Shown: piece by piece, positions 1 through 11,185 of the stretch
Layout of the letters: each line of letters opens with the position of its first letter
Numbering within the stretch: position 1 is the first letter of the stretch
NCBI RefSeq assembly: GCF_035083965.1
Contig: NC_089736.1
Coordinates: forward strand, 5,335,501-5,399,500
DNA: 64,000 nucleotides
Source of the DNA: Branchiostoma lanceolatum
Lineage: Eukaryota; Chordata; Leptocardii; Amphioxiformes; Branchiostomatidae
Direction of reading: 5' to 3'
Made by a program: the position numbers and the translations under genes
The notes under the pieces: generated by a model
The model's database searches: none
Told to the model about the DNA's origin: nothing
The model's input: the letters and a program-made list of their open reading frames with translations, nothing else

Positions 1-120
1 ACGTCTTACGTCATGACAGGCTATCCACCAGCGGGCGTACACCAGGACACACTAACAAACAAATACGCCAACTGATAACAATACCTCCGTAAACTTAAAG
101 GAGGTAACAACACATAAAGT

Positions 121-201
121 TTAAGCTGTACCACACTGAAGTAGCCGTTTGGCGCCCCATTCTCTATTGGTTACAGAGTCAGGCAGCAGGGAGAAGGTTA
201 A
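121..201 (+). mobile_element. Short TTAA-flanked MITE, copy 1
   Basis: An 81-bp segment starts and ends with TTAA. Its core, reading GTTTGGC, CTATTGGTTACAGAGT and GGGAGAAGG before the last TTAA, recurs at 30724-30804, 31153-31227 and, inverted, at 24943-25027. TTAA at both ends fits piggyBac- or Kolobok-type insertion, but the element is far too short to encode a transposase. Confidence 0.55.
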
Positions 202-1114
202 TGTTGTTCAACTTGATAATACAACTCTAGTGCACTGCCGCTTGAATAGCTAAGACAATGGATGTGTTATTGTTTAAACAGTAACAGATTTTCATTTATT
301 CAACTTTCCTACTTGCTTCCAATACCACGAATATGACAAGCAAACTCTCTTTACTTGAAGTCTTAATTACATTACGCACTTGTCAACACAACGTATATTT
401 CGACTAAGACCTAGCACTGGCATGGTCCTGGGACCACACAAAAGGCGCAATCCATGTAAATTTTACAGTACATGTCCAATCAAATCTAATCAATTCAGCG
501 TGGCATTTATAACGCACAGTCATTGGCCAGGAAAAAATGTAAGCTTATAAGCGCCGCAGATGTTCAGCAAATGCACAGTGTATAGGTCCTCCTTTGGCCA
601 ATGGAGCCCAAGCGACACAGCCACCAACCCATCCCAGGACATTTCTTTTTGTGGGGGCAGGCGCCCGCTCCATGGCCGCTTGAAACTTTAGGTCGGACGA
701 TGATCTCAGCATCATTTATACCTATAGCTACGCATGATTAAAAGGAAACTATTCATGCACGTATACATTACTGAATTGCGTTCACTTATTGTGTCTAATG
801 ATACTTTCAGTTGAAAACCACAATACCATCACGATTGAATTGACAAAGAGTTAGACTGCTATAATATTTTTCTGAACAAAGAAATATAATGTTCACTAGA
901 CATTATCACATCAACTATTCAAAGTCTGTTAACAGAGTGCGAAATACAGGAAGTCTGTTTGTATTTCATCACTTTGATGTCAGATAGAATTAGAAAATTT
1001 CCTGTCCCTTGCCGACCAAAACGACAGCTAGGGTCGGTAGGTTTTTGCTAGGATAGGTATGGGAACCGGAAACACAACTCGTTTCCCTCCTAGGCCTTCG
1101 CAAGGGTCCAATGT
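202..1114. other. No gene seen; downstream flank of the GPCR gene
   Basis: AT-rich unique-looking sequence with no convincing ORF. A reversed AATAAA lies near 295-300, on the strand needed for the GPCR gene, but about 800 bases beyond its stop. Confidence 0.5.
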
Positions 1115-3057
1115 TTAATTCAGCTGAATTTCAATGTGAAGGGGTGCGACTACCTGATGGCTCTCCCCAAACGTCGACGCCCTTGTTCTCTTCGTCACGG
1201 TTTCTAACGGTTTGACGTTTGCCGCTTTCGACCCGCTCGCAATGTTTGCTCTACCCTTACGACAACAGGCCAGCCGTTCCCGAAACCGCTGACTCATCAA
1301 CGCGTACAGAAAGGGATTAACGGCAGAATTGGCGTGGGCAATCAGGGTAAAACTCCCGTGAAGAATGTACCCCTGGACCTCCCCCTGAAGCGCATACCCC
1401 AAACGTAAGAGCATGCTGATGAAGTACGGAGCCCAACAGATCACGAAAACAAAGATAAACAGGATCAGAACGCGAACGACACGCTTGGTGTTTACGTTAC
1501 GCAAGCGGACGCTGCTATGGTCACCGGCCGGCTGCCAAAACCACAAGTGCACTGCCACCCTACCGTACAACAGCCCCATAATAACAACAGGTAAACAAAA
1601 TAACATGAGAAACAAACACAGAGTGTATGCTGTCTCAGCTTCGAGAGAAGACCACTCTTCCTCGCACCTTAGGAAACTGAATTTTATCGTTAAGTTGAAA
1701 TAGTCACAGTACTCGTGTGTACAGGTTGGGTTCGAAGCTGAGCGTTCTTCGACTGTGGTTCGGACGCCGAGGTATAGAAGCATGGGGATGTAAAGCAGAG
1801 AGGCGACGGCCCAGATCAGGGTCACGGCGACGGTCAGGCGAACCCGGGACAGGTACCGCTGCGCCGCTAGGGGGTGGAGGATGGCCAGGTACCGCTCCAC
1901 CGAGATCGCCGTCAGGGACAGGACGCTTGCAGTCACGGATAGACCCTTGATGTACTGTGGTAACTGCAAGTACAGAATCACATGATTTTCTCCGTGAAAT
2001 ACTGTGGTAACTGGACGTACAGAATCACGTTATTTTCTCCGTGAAATGGAGGTATTATGATGGCTGCTGTTTGTTTTTGAGAGTGATGTTTGACCGCAAG
2101 ATAACTAGAGAGCGCTCGATGGATTGGCTTGACATTTGGAGTGTGGATATTTCAGACTACCAGTAAACCATACGTGTATATACACGAGCCAACAGCACTT
2201 ATCGAAAAGGGATCCATGCAAGCGTGAGTGGATCAAACCTTACAATCTGGACTTACGCAGCTTGTACCTACTGTACAAAACTGGTGTGTTACGCATAGAG
2301 GCTATATCATGTATGAATACCGGCTATGCTACGATCACAATTGAAAAACCGCCGGGAACTTTACGGGCTGTTGTTTTGCACTTTCGGGCATAACCCCTAC
2401 GCGTAGCTCCGTGGGACACCCTAAGGCTAACGGGCTATTTGAAGTCCCGGTCGGGCCCCGGGATTATTTCAACTCGGAGTTAAAATCAACCCGGGACCCG
2501 GTAACAAATAGACGCCGTGAGTTAATTATGAGAACACCGAGAGGTACCCTTCCGGTACCCGGCAGTCCACCGGGACAAATGTGTGTCTTCGGGGCCCGGC
2601 CGGGGCTGCACCCCCTACGGGCACCGGCGCGAATGTGACCGTAGCAAAATGCGGAACAAACAAACAAACAAACAAACATTACCTTGCACAGTAGGTCACC
2701 GTACTCCCACTCAAAACGATTGAGCGCCCAGAGGATGTGATAGGGGATGCTGAGCAGCGTGATGAGCAGGTCACTGACAGACAGGGACACCAGAAACATG
2801 TTCGTCACCGTCCGCATGGTCCTATCGAACACCACGGTGTAGATAACAAGGGTGTTTCCTATCAGAGAAGTCACAAGGATGACCATATACAACACTACTA
2901 CCGTATATCTATAGTACGGGTCCGTAGGTGAGATCAGCGCGTTGAAATGTTTACAAGGAACCGGCGTTTCGACGACGAAGGACGGTGGCCACTCTTCTCT
3001 GGGCACGAGTTCCTTGTAGTACGTCGTCGTATCGTTGACCTCGAAACAGTCAAACAT
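1115..3057 (-). CDS. Class A (rhodopsin family) peptide-type GPCR, two coding exons
   Basis: Predicted seven-pass plasma-membrane receptor of 407 residues. Exon 1 is 3057-2683 and ends AAG before GTAATG. Exon 2 is 1963-1115 and follows TACTTGCAG. Both boundaries are phase 0. Exon 1 encodes an extracellular tail with an NDT glycosylation site, TM1 (about 51-76, Gly-Asn at 67-68), TM2 (about 87-110, LSVSD) and the TM3 cysteine at 124. Exon 2 gives TM3 ending SVERYLAI (a DRY variant), an extracellular loop 2 with cysteines in CTHEYC, TM6 with CWAPYF, TM7 with NPFLY and a basic tail with Cys-Cys. The short N-terminus, ERY and NPxxY fit a beta-group neuropeptide receptor. The ligand class cannot be named from sequence alone. 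The ATG has A at -3. The intron holds nested mobile elements and a duplicated 3' splice site. Confidence 0.85.
1954..2047. repeat. 47-bp tandem duplication across the GPCR intron acceptor
   Basis: Two adjacent 47-bp copies (1954-2000 and 2001-2047) differ at only a few positions. Each contains, on the minus strand, an AG followed by TTACCACAGTA, so the 3' splice site of exon 2 exists twice. The copy next to exon 2 is the one that gives an open frame. Confidence 0.85.
2194..2678 (+). mobile_element. 3' part of a tRNA-derived SINE, split by another element
   Basis: Bases 2194-2326 match the 3' half of the fuller SINE at 21183-21572 (CACTTATCG, GGATCCA, CTTACGCAGCTTGT). The SINE end, AATGCGGAACAAA with a CAAA-rich tail, resumes at 2647-2678. 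The intervening 320 bp are a separate inverted-repeat element. Confidence 0.6.
2327..2646. mobile_element. 320-bp MITE with TGCTACG(G/A)TCACA ends
   Basis: The left end TGCTACGATCACA is matched in inverse by the right end TGTGACCGTAGCA. The interior is GC-rich (TCGGGCCCCGG). A second, truncated copy begins at 51003 with the same end and interior. It lies inside a SINE in the GPCR intron, so it inserted after the SINE did. Confidence 0.7.
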
Positions 3058-3177
3058 TTTTTGAGAGACGGATTCTCGACTACGACATAGACAAGGTACT
3101 GTCCAGTGGTAGCAAGGACTATAAAAATAAACCTTGGTGGTAAAGTTTCAAAACAGTTTTCTGTACACGTTTTTCAG

Positions 3178-3429
3178 TCAGTTAGCCGTGGCGTCTTTCT
3201 TGTATTCCCGTTGTTCAAATTCTTTCACGGCATATAAAAACATAGAATCTGCAGCTAGAAGTGCAAACGTCAGGTGTGACAGGTCGTTCGATGTTATATG
3301 ATCAGCTTCTACCGCGCTGCGTGCCTGCGAAGCTGGTGTGTTAAGAACGGTTATACCGGCTATACAGATACAGACACAGATACAGAAATCTAACGCCCAG
3401 ACTTGGCCTCTTACTCTAAATGAAAACAC
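3178..3429 (-). CDS. Unrecognised short ORF, possibly a terminal exon
   Basis: An 83-codon open frame that opens with GTG and has no ATG until its last quarter. A pyrimidine-rich tract ending TGTATAG (about 3355-3370) could be a splice acceptor, making the rest a last exon of about 60 residues ending ...KKDATAN. The N-terminal part read as protein is Cys/Val/Ile-rich (CICVCICIAG), as a membrane or signal segment would be, but that stretch also overlaps the pyrimidine tract. I do not recognise the family. An inverted, frame-broken relative lies at 4800-4915. Confidence 0.25.
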   Translation of the reverse strand: MFSFRVRGQVWALDFCICVCICIAGITVLNTPASQARSAVEADHITSNDLSHLTFALLAADSMFLYAVKEFEQREYKKDATAN

Positions 3430-3440
3430 AGACGACCGCC

Positions 3441-3448
3441 TTTATATA
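3441..3448 (-). promoter_or_regulatory. TATA-like box (TATATAAA)
   Basis: Reads TATATAAAGGCGG on the minus strand, just upstream of the short ORF ending at 3178. A start site 25-30 bases on would fall inside the ORF, so the pairing is uncertain. Confidence 0.3.
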
Positions 3449-4304
3449 GAAATATACGAATAATACAATAATCACCATATTACGTTCAAAGACGTTTTTC
3501 TAATATTCAGTTCCGGTACACTACACGAGTTTTAGTTCCGTTGTTGACATGGCTCATTTCGCGTGGACTCCTGTGTAAATACACTAATTCATATCAATGT
3601 ACAGATCAAATATTATGATGAAAATTGCTAATTGGCCAAAAGGGCCTAATGCACTTGTGATGTCACGAATCATGGAGTAAATTGACTTTTGGTTGTTACG
3701 CCATTCGAACGATACATCAAAATATTACAGCAATAATCAAGTTATATGACAGAGTACTTATAGAAATATAATAGAATGGCTGATATAACGCTCCATTATT
3801 AATGACACTTTGTACATTTGACCTTTGTTACTTCAATAAGATGTCGTGAATGTCAAGGCCTAATTCTTCAAATGAAAATAAAGCCATTTCAAAATTGCTC
3901 CAGTTGTTGCAATAGTAGATACATAGCCTTTTTGAAAGAAAAACTCTATAGTCAATATTTCGTGGAGGTATCAGATCTTCGAACTCTTGTTTCATAGGCT
4001 TCAAAACATTGTGACCCTTCGCGGTAGCATTTAACAACTTACTTTTCAAAAAGGCCTGCTAACCTTTGTCTACAAAAACAACATACCTTGGTTACTTATC
4101 GACACATGGATGGCAATCAGCCTGGATAAGTGCTTCGTCGTCGTGTTTTCCTCATGGCCACAGCAAGTCAATTTTGTGCCTGACATCCACACAAGCATTG
4201 ATTTTCGCCTGATTTCGGAGAGAAAAAGAAAGCAATTTCGTTCTTCTCCAGCGATGGTCAACATGACAAGCAAATATCAAAAATGGGAAACTATATCGTG
4301 TGGT
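3449..4304. other. No gene seen
   Basis: AT-rich sequence. The open frames present are short, lack splice context and resemble no family I recognise. Confidence 0.4.
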
Positions 4305-4445
4305 AGTCTTGAGTGTAGTTGTAGAAGCGACACTAGTACTATAGTGTCGTTGTCTTGAGTGCTTAAGTTGTAGAAGGGACTCTAATGAGGTAGCCTTGAG
4401 TGTAGTTGTAGAAGTGACACTATTGAGGTAGCCTTGAGTGTTGTC
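4305..4445. repeat. Degenerate minisatellite
   Basis: About three imperfect units share CTTGAGTGTAGTTGTAGAAG, CGACACTA and GAGGTAGC. Confidence 0.6.
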
Positions 4446-4799
4446 TCAACGTTTATATTCAGCCATCTTCTTTTTCTTTGCCCGTCTTGTTTTCCGAGCT
4501 CACGAATTAGATTGAGTTTGCAGAAGATGTCATCGATAAAATTTACTTGCTTCGGCCTAAAGAGACATTAATAGAGTCATGCATGACATGCAGTCCATTA
4601 GGAAAAAATGACACAGTTAAATAAACGGAAGGTCGGATATCAGAGCATAATTCATTTTAATGAAAACTAATAGCAGCGCAAATATTATTACTACCAACTG
4701 CACATATGTGACTTTTGTATGATTTCTTATTTCATTCTCAATAATTTGATATGAGTTAACTATGTCAGAATAGCAAGGATAGTGTTACCCATGCCCACG

Positions 4800-4915
4800 G
4801 CATAGCAGTCCTTCTGCGTAACACACCAGCTTTGCAGGCACGCAGCGCGTAGGAAGCTGGTTATATTACACTGAACAACCTGCCACACCTAACCTTTGCA
4901 CACCTAACTGTACGA
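4800..4915 (+). pseudogene. Inverted, frame-broken copy of the ORF at 3178-3429
   Basis: From AACACACCAGCTTTGCAGGC onward the plus strand tracks the minus-strand ORF, through GCACGCAGCGCG and CCACACCTAACCTTTGCA. A base lost after GCG brings TAG into frame and later indels break it further. There is no matching C-terminal part. Confidence 0.55.
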
Positions 4916-5664
4916 GTTGTTTAAATCTACAGTACTTTGGTGACAACGAGTTCCACTTTACGATAGCTCTAGAAAAAAAACGAATGTAACATTTTCCTAA
5001 CAATATTAATTCTTACAAATAACTTGTTTCACAAAGCTAGTCGCACGTAAGCTGGCGTCACTTTGGTTTAGATTTCTGCCACACAGAAATAAATGGCTTG
5101 TATCAAATCATTAGTAGTAAACAACTACATGTACGTATACGTATAGTCAGCTTGAATTAGCATGAATTAGCAATACACATGATTTCATTTTTCACAAGAG
5201 TCGTCAAAAAGCAGTTCATCAACTCAAAAGAAGGGTTAAAATCTCATAGCAGCAAATCTCTATGCATGCGTTTGTAGCCTTTGTAATGTTATACCAAAGC
5301 GATATCAAAGATTCAAAGCCGATTATGGTAAAAGGCTGGACAATGTATGGAATTGAATGATAACATAAACTGCTAACTAAATGTTTTATAAACATTATCC
5401 AGGGAATAAAAACAAAAGAAACGAAATCAAGGTCAAAACATAGACGTATACAATATGAGATCTACTCTGTGATTGGTCAAATGTGGGTAGTTATGATTCG
5501 AAGTTCCGTTTTTACCAGATACGTCATCATGACGTCACCGATCTGGATTTGTACATGTGTTTCCTTCGAGCTCCAACAAAGTGTGAATGTGAAATATTAA
5601 TATGAGAAACACAATCATTTTATGCAAAGCAAACATGAAAATTAGTGAAGCTTCAATAAACCAG
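4916..5664. other. No gene seen
   Basis: AT-rich, with no supported ORF or recognised repeat. Confidence 0.4.
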
Positions 5665-5842
5665 TTAGCGGTTTGAACTGCGTATACGCAATATGATGCA
5701 TTGTGGGTAATATGTCAAAGTTGAAGGCCTGAGACAAAAGCAAAATACGCCTGGACATGGGTCTAGACTTTAAACTTTGACCTTGGGCGTCTTCTCCTTT
5801 GACCTCGTGCATGCGTAACTGCGAACCGGCTTATTCGAGTTT
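5665..5842. mobile_element. MITE with GCATTGTGGGTAATATG motif, copy 1
   Basis: Shares ATGCATTGTGGGTAATATGT, the 'ccTGAGACAAA' core and the 'CTTTGACCT...GCATGCG' end with copies at 12147-12352 and 44559-44782. Its ends are partly inverted repeats containing CGCATGCG-like sequence. Confidence 0.5.
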
Positions 5843-6001
5843 GCTACCGCTAGTAACGATTAAAAGATTTAAAACTTATCTTCCGTTTCCTTAGTCTAAC
5901 GTATCAATATTTCTAATATCTTTATCATTCCTTCTGCCTATTTCAACTGCTGTCATAAGCATTTTCCTTACTGGTTTTGAGAAGAAGAAAAAAACGGATG
6001 T

Positions 6002-7619
6002 CTACATTTCTTTATCCTGCTCTGGTTCGTCAGTGAGGTTACTGAGGACCGCGCCGTCCTCGGCTGTCACTTCGGCTGTCTTCGGCTCTTCGGGAGTGAT
6101 CGTCTGCTCTTCGGGCACGTCGACTTCTATTCGGGAGAGGGGTTGGTACTCGTTGTCTCCATTGGCCATATCGATGGAGACCTTCCTGTTGTAGTCGTGC
6201 AGGTCCCAGGAGTCGCCGAGAAGACTGAACGACCGGTTCCCGATCCAACAGCGCTGGAAGAAGAATCGAGCTAGCACGAACCTAGAAAAAACAAGAAATC
6301 GAAGATCCTTCAAAATTATTCTGACAAGATCCTACTTCAGCTGTTTGCACCAAAATATGACCGTAGGTTGTCCGATAGATACGAATACACGGCCTTAAAT
6401 TCGTGCAAAGGTTCATGAAACCTACTTCCTTGTACAAAGAAAATTAACGACGCATGTGCGGAATGTGGACAAATATGAACCATTTTTCTTAAATCATTTT
6501 AAACTGAACATATACTATACTATCAGGCTCTCCCCTGGGACGTTGTCAAAAAGAGACTAACTAGGCTACACGGACATCCGTGATCTCCTCTGAGATAACC
6601 TGTAATTGACTTCTCTGTTTACTTTTAACTTAAAACCTTTATGCAAAATGCAAAGCTCCTATGTGTTAATCGCAACAATCTAAAGAACTGATTTTAAAAA
6701 TGCCATCAAAATATCACCGTGAAATGACCTTACGAAATTAAGTTTTCCATTCATCTAACTTGCCAACGATTTCTGGTCAGATTTTTTATAAGTCTTTGAA
6801 TGTGTTTCTCTGGGATGGACTGTGTGTGCATATGAAGGGGCTATCGTAGACCCAATCCTGTATAATGGTCATACAAGGCAAGTTCTAACCTGGAATCCAG
6901 ACCTATTATAGCTCCGGAGTCTCTCTCCGCAAATAGCTATTTGCGGAGAGAGACTCGGGAGCTATAATAGGTCTGGATTCCAGGCTAGGCAAGTTCTGTA
7001 CGTTCCAGTAAACCAAGGAAATTACTTGGGTAAACACTCGTCTCTGGCACCTTGTTTCAACCGCATTTACAGTTACGACAGTTTTCGGTAGGTGGCGTCT
7101 TTGACCTACAAATACAAGTTGCTGCTCCAATATGTATTTACCACGACTGGTTCTGCAACAGCGGCTCAACTTTACGCTTGGTTGTTGATCGCGACCCCTT
7201 GAAAGGTTTTGTGTGGATAAATTTAATCTTTAACAACTGTTCAAAGGTAAATGACTTATTCAAAACATGGCTACGTTAAAAATTAGAGATCGACGACCCC
7301 TCTTCGCCAGAAGATGTTTACTTTTACGACTGACGTACTACAAAGGTTACAAAATCGTCCCTGCAGTTCCAAAAAGTCTATAGGGGAGCCTTTTCCACTT
7401 CTTTACGAGTCCAGGAGCTCTCTACCGCGAAAAAAATTATGATCACAGCATGTCCAGAATGTTAGATGTAAAAAACGGAAGTTGTGCTGTAGTAATATAG
7501 AGAACCGCTAGGATGCCAATATTCAAAGTTGCCCCTCGTTTAGCCTACACCTACTTACAGAGAAGATATCATACGGATTTATTCACTACTTCTCGAGTTA
7601 TTCTGTCCACAAACAAACT

Positions 7620-7658
<39 letters not shown>

Positions 7659-8680
7659 GCACGCACACACACAAACAAACACAAACACACACACACACAC
7701 ACAAACGACACTGAAAACATAACTTTCTTGGCGACGATAAAGAAAAGAACTGTAGGGGGTCAACTGAAATAAAATGGAATACTTATTGGTACCTCACATT
7801 ACAAAAATCGTGTCAATCAAAACTTCAACATGATGTGGAAACAAAACAAGACAAAATCCTATTTACACATCCGTTTGCAGTCTGTTAACCAGGATGTGTT
7901 GCCCTTGTCTCATGTACATGGTATTCAGAACACGTCTTAAACATTTCAGTCTATAGTTCGCAAGTTTTTGTTCAGACATATAGATGTAATGCAATATGAA
8001 ACCTAAATCTGACATGGAAAATGGTATTTTTACCTGAAAGCCACACTGTTGATGGTCAGGAGTAGCAGAAAGGCGTTCCACAGTCCGGGCGTTCCCTCCA
8101 CGACGCTTGCCTGTAGGCCCACCTCCCCACTCACTACGCTCTTCAGAAACGGCACCGCCATGACGAAGTGGAGAAGACTATCGATGCCGAACGTTCCCGA
8201 AACTGTCCGATCGACCCGAGCTTGCCACGGCTTCCCGAAGCACTCCCGATCGTTCTCGATCAACATGAGAAAAGCCAAGGTGACTTTCGTCAGGCCCAGA
8301 AAGCTCGCGGTATACGGGTTACCCTGCGTGGATAGCCCCTCTAGAAAGTGGTAGAACACGCTAAAGAACATCATTGTAACGTACTTCCACACGAAAAGGC
8401 GCTTCCAAACTTTCTTACTGCTGTAGCGACGACGGAGCCCGCAAATGAGGACGATATTTGCCACCCAGGATACAGACAATAGCAGGGTAGCCGCTCCATA
8501 CGTGGCCTCGATGGCCACCGTACCGGGTATGAGGGTGGTGTCGGTACAAACCACGTCGGGAAGCGGCGTATTCTTGTTGAGACAGTCCGCCATCGTTACC
8601 GTGTGGAGCACGAGCGTCACCATTTGTAAAGGCAAGGAGATGCCGGTTAGGATGAGAACGAAGATGCCTAGTTTACCCAT
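6002..8680 (-). CDS. Unrecognised six-pass membrane protein, two coding exons
   Basis: Predicted 308-residue integral membrane protein. Exon 1 is 8680-8034 (TTTCAG before GTAAAA); exon 2 is 6281-6002 (after TTTTTTCTAG). A split AG|G arginine codon joins them in frame. The ATG at 8680 sits in AAGATGG. Hydrophobic segments begin near residues 4, 50, 85, 115, 155 and 190. The first loop has two cysteines (ADC, VVC), and IENDRECFGKPW lies after TM4. The last segment runs into FVLARFFFQRCW across the splice junction and is followed by an acidic tail rich in Glu, Pro and Thr, ending DKEM. The loop layout does not match a 7TM receptor. I do not recognise the family; the gene structure is better supported than any function. 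Confidence 0.75.
6886..6987. mobile_element. 102-bp fold-back element with 9-bp target duplication
   Basis: Two 48-bp arms meet at AAATAG/CTATTT with one mismatch. The ends are TAACCTGG and CCAGGCTA. GGCAAGTTC flanks it on both sides (6877-6885 and 6988-6996). It lies in the intron of the six-pass protein gene. Related elements are at 38563-38663 and 47518-47672. Confidence 0.85.
7623..7704. repeat. (CA)n microsatellite
   Basis: Two CA runs separated by a short interruption, in the same intron. The open frames here are only Thr/His or Cys/Val readings of the repeat. Confidence 0.95.
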
Positions 8681-8716
8681 CTTAAGGCACGGACAGACAC
8701 ACGCGTACAGGAACAA

Positions 8717-10205
8717 TTGAATGTGTTCTCCGAATGGGCCGTTTGCTTTCTATTGTACGGTTTGAGGCACGGACACTTCAAAGCAAAAAATCGATATTCA
8801 AAATATTGATTATTTTCTTTCCAAATGCTTTTTTGTGCTTTTAAAACTAGACATGTACGCGTTCACTTTTGTTGAATTCTTTAAAAGATATTCTCATTTT
8901 GTGTTTTTGTTGTGCTTTTTTACAAAATGTTAACTTTTCGCAATTTTTTGTGCTGAAAAGCAGATAGTCTGTTGGCTACATCCTGCTGTTGCAGGTCACG
9001 TGATTTTAACTGACATCTGTGCAGACGACAGTTTGTGCAGGTGTTGTCTCAGCCTGAGGAAAGTATTGATTTTGGGCGCGAAGCCACGTAGCAGTCAGGC
9101 CTTAGGCCTAGGAAAAATGTTGTGTTTCCGGTTACCTGACCGACTCTTGCAAAAACATGACAACCCCATGCTTTTTTGTCGACCGCTGGCATGGGACATA
9201 AAATCATTGATCTGACATCTGAGAGATGAAAATTCAAAATAGAATCCTACAAGTCTTCCATATTTTCTTGCAGATTTCCTGTTACCAGATTAAGGCTTTG
9301 AACAGTTGATATAAGAATGTGTGGTAAACATTGTACTTCTTTGTTTAGTTTATTCGTATACTTGAATGTGTTTGTACCATATGTATCTGTATGATTACAA
9401 TGTGATGTTGAAATACGAGTTCCCCTGCTGCATCCCAGTATTTGTTTGATCCCTTCGGCCGAAATCTTAAAAAAATCAGTAGCGTTACCAGAAACATAAC
9501 ATTTTTTCTTAGGCCTTACAGCAACAGGATGTGCACATATCTATACAAAACAGGCCAACCACCACGAAACACAGGGCTTACGTGCTACAATATAGTCAAT
9601 AGTCCACAGCAAGAACATTTTATGAATGACATTTCCTAGAGACTTTAAATCTGAGGCCTCGGTTGCAAATTTTCAAAACAGATAGCAAAAATGTTGTAAC
9701 GAGAATGAAAGTGACGCAACATGGTATCACAGCCAGCAAGTATGTTATTCCTGTATTCAAGAAGTGCACAAAGTGACGACAATGTTGTGGTAGCCTCGGT
9801 ATTTTCTTGTCATGTGTAAACGAAATCAGTCAAAGTCAATGCTCGCGTCGATGTCATCCATAAAATTTACATGCTTTGGCCTTCATAATGGACTCAAGAG
9901 GGTTAACAACTCCCCCTCAATACACTATTTATTGTTTTAGTCACAACGTAATGCGCTAGGATACTGTCTAAGCACAGCTGGCACCTTTCATAAAGGCTTG
10001 TGAAGTTGTTTAGGATTAGTCAAGTTGTGGACTGCAAAATGGAGGGATTTTGTATAAAATCTAGATAAAAGCTAGTTGCATCGTTATAAGGACTAAGACA
10101 TACTGTGAACGAATCGCAGCGTTTAGTATACACAAAACTGCTTTCGACAATGTATGATACAACTCTGACCAACTTGAAGTACACGTTGTGACGCCTCCAT
10201 GCGGC
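8717..10205. other. No gene seen; upstream flank of the membrane-protein gene
   Basis: AT-rich, with no convincing TATA box or ORF. Confidence 0.4.
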
Positions 10206-10207
10206 TT

Positions 10208-10246
10208 TTTTATCTCCATGAAAAAAAGGCTTTTTCATGGAGATAC
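10208..10246. repeat. Near-perfect hairpin
   Basis: TATCTCCATGAAAAA is followed a few bases later by its reverse complement TTTTTCATGGAGATA. It sits at the left edge of a tandem repeat array. Confidence 0.7.
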
Positions 10247-10261
10247 TGTTTTGCTTGCGTT

Positions 10262-11185
10262 TGATGTTTGTGTGTATGTATGTGTCACCGGACGCTTAAA
10301 GTCACCATAACTGTAGAACCTATACATGGATTGAAATGATTTTTGGTATGTGGGTGGGTGTTAGGTGGAGGAAGGTCAAAGTCGATTTTGGGTTTCCTGG
10401 CATGTGTGACTGGAACTGCAATGGCGTATTTGTTAAAATCTTAAATGTAGAAGAACTGAAGAGTGGATGGACAGATCGTCATGTTCTTTGGTACACAGGT
10501 AGGTTAGATCAAGTTATACACACTTAAGTGCAAACTATGCAAATTAGACCGAATTTGCATAAGTAAGGAGGTAAATCGTTTGCATGGGTGTCGTCGGATG
10601 CTTAAAGTCAGCATAACTGTAGAACGTGTAGATGGATTGTAATGATATTTGGTATGTGGGTATGCGCTGGGAGGAGAATGGTCAAGGTCGATTTTGGGCC
10701 CCCTGGTTTGTGTCCCTGGAACTGCAATGGCCTATTTGTAAAAATGTTCTAAAGGGGTTTAACTGAAGAGAGGAACAACAGATTTTCATGTTATTTGGTA
10801 CGCAGGTAGGTTGGACGGAGATGTACACACTGAAGTGCAAATCATGCGAAGTTATTGTGTTTGCGTGCGTGTGCGCGTGTGTGTATGTTTGTGTCACCGT
10901 GTATGTATGTATGTGTCACCGGACGCTTAAAATCAGTATAACTGAAGAACGTGTGGATGGATTGAAATGATATTTGGTATGTGGGTAGGTGCTGGGAGGA
11001 GAAAGGTCAAGGTCGATTTTGGGCCCCCTGGTATGTGTCACTGGAACTGCAATGGCGTGTTTGTAAATATTTTCAAAGGAGAATAACTGAAGAAAGGAGC
11101 GACAGATTTTCATGTTATTTACTTGGCAGGTAGCTTAGAGAGGGTTGTATACAATGAAGTGCAAATTATGCAAATTGGACTTAAT
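10262..11185. repeat. Three tandem ~300-bp units of a dispersed repeat
   Basis: Units begin near 10262, 10583 and 10890. Each has GCTTAAA(G/A)TCA..ATAACT, 'GGTATGTGGGT', 'GGTCAA(A/G)GTCGATTTTGGG', 'GGAACTGCAATGGC' and 'TATGCAAATT'. Diverged relatives lie at 47105-47480 and 57005-57430. Confidence 0.75.

Noticed and set aside
4110-4358. 82-codon plus-strand ORF
   Set aside because: No domain, weak context, and its 3' part enters a minisatellite.
7513-7763. Overlapping ORFs on both strands rich in Thr/His or Cys/Val
   Set aside because: They are translations of the (CA)n microsatellite.
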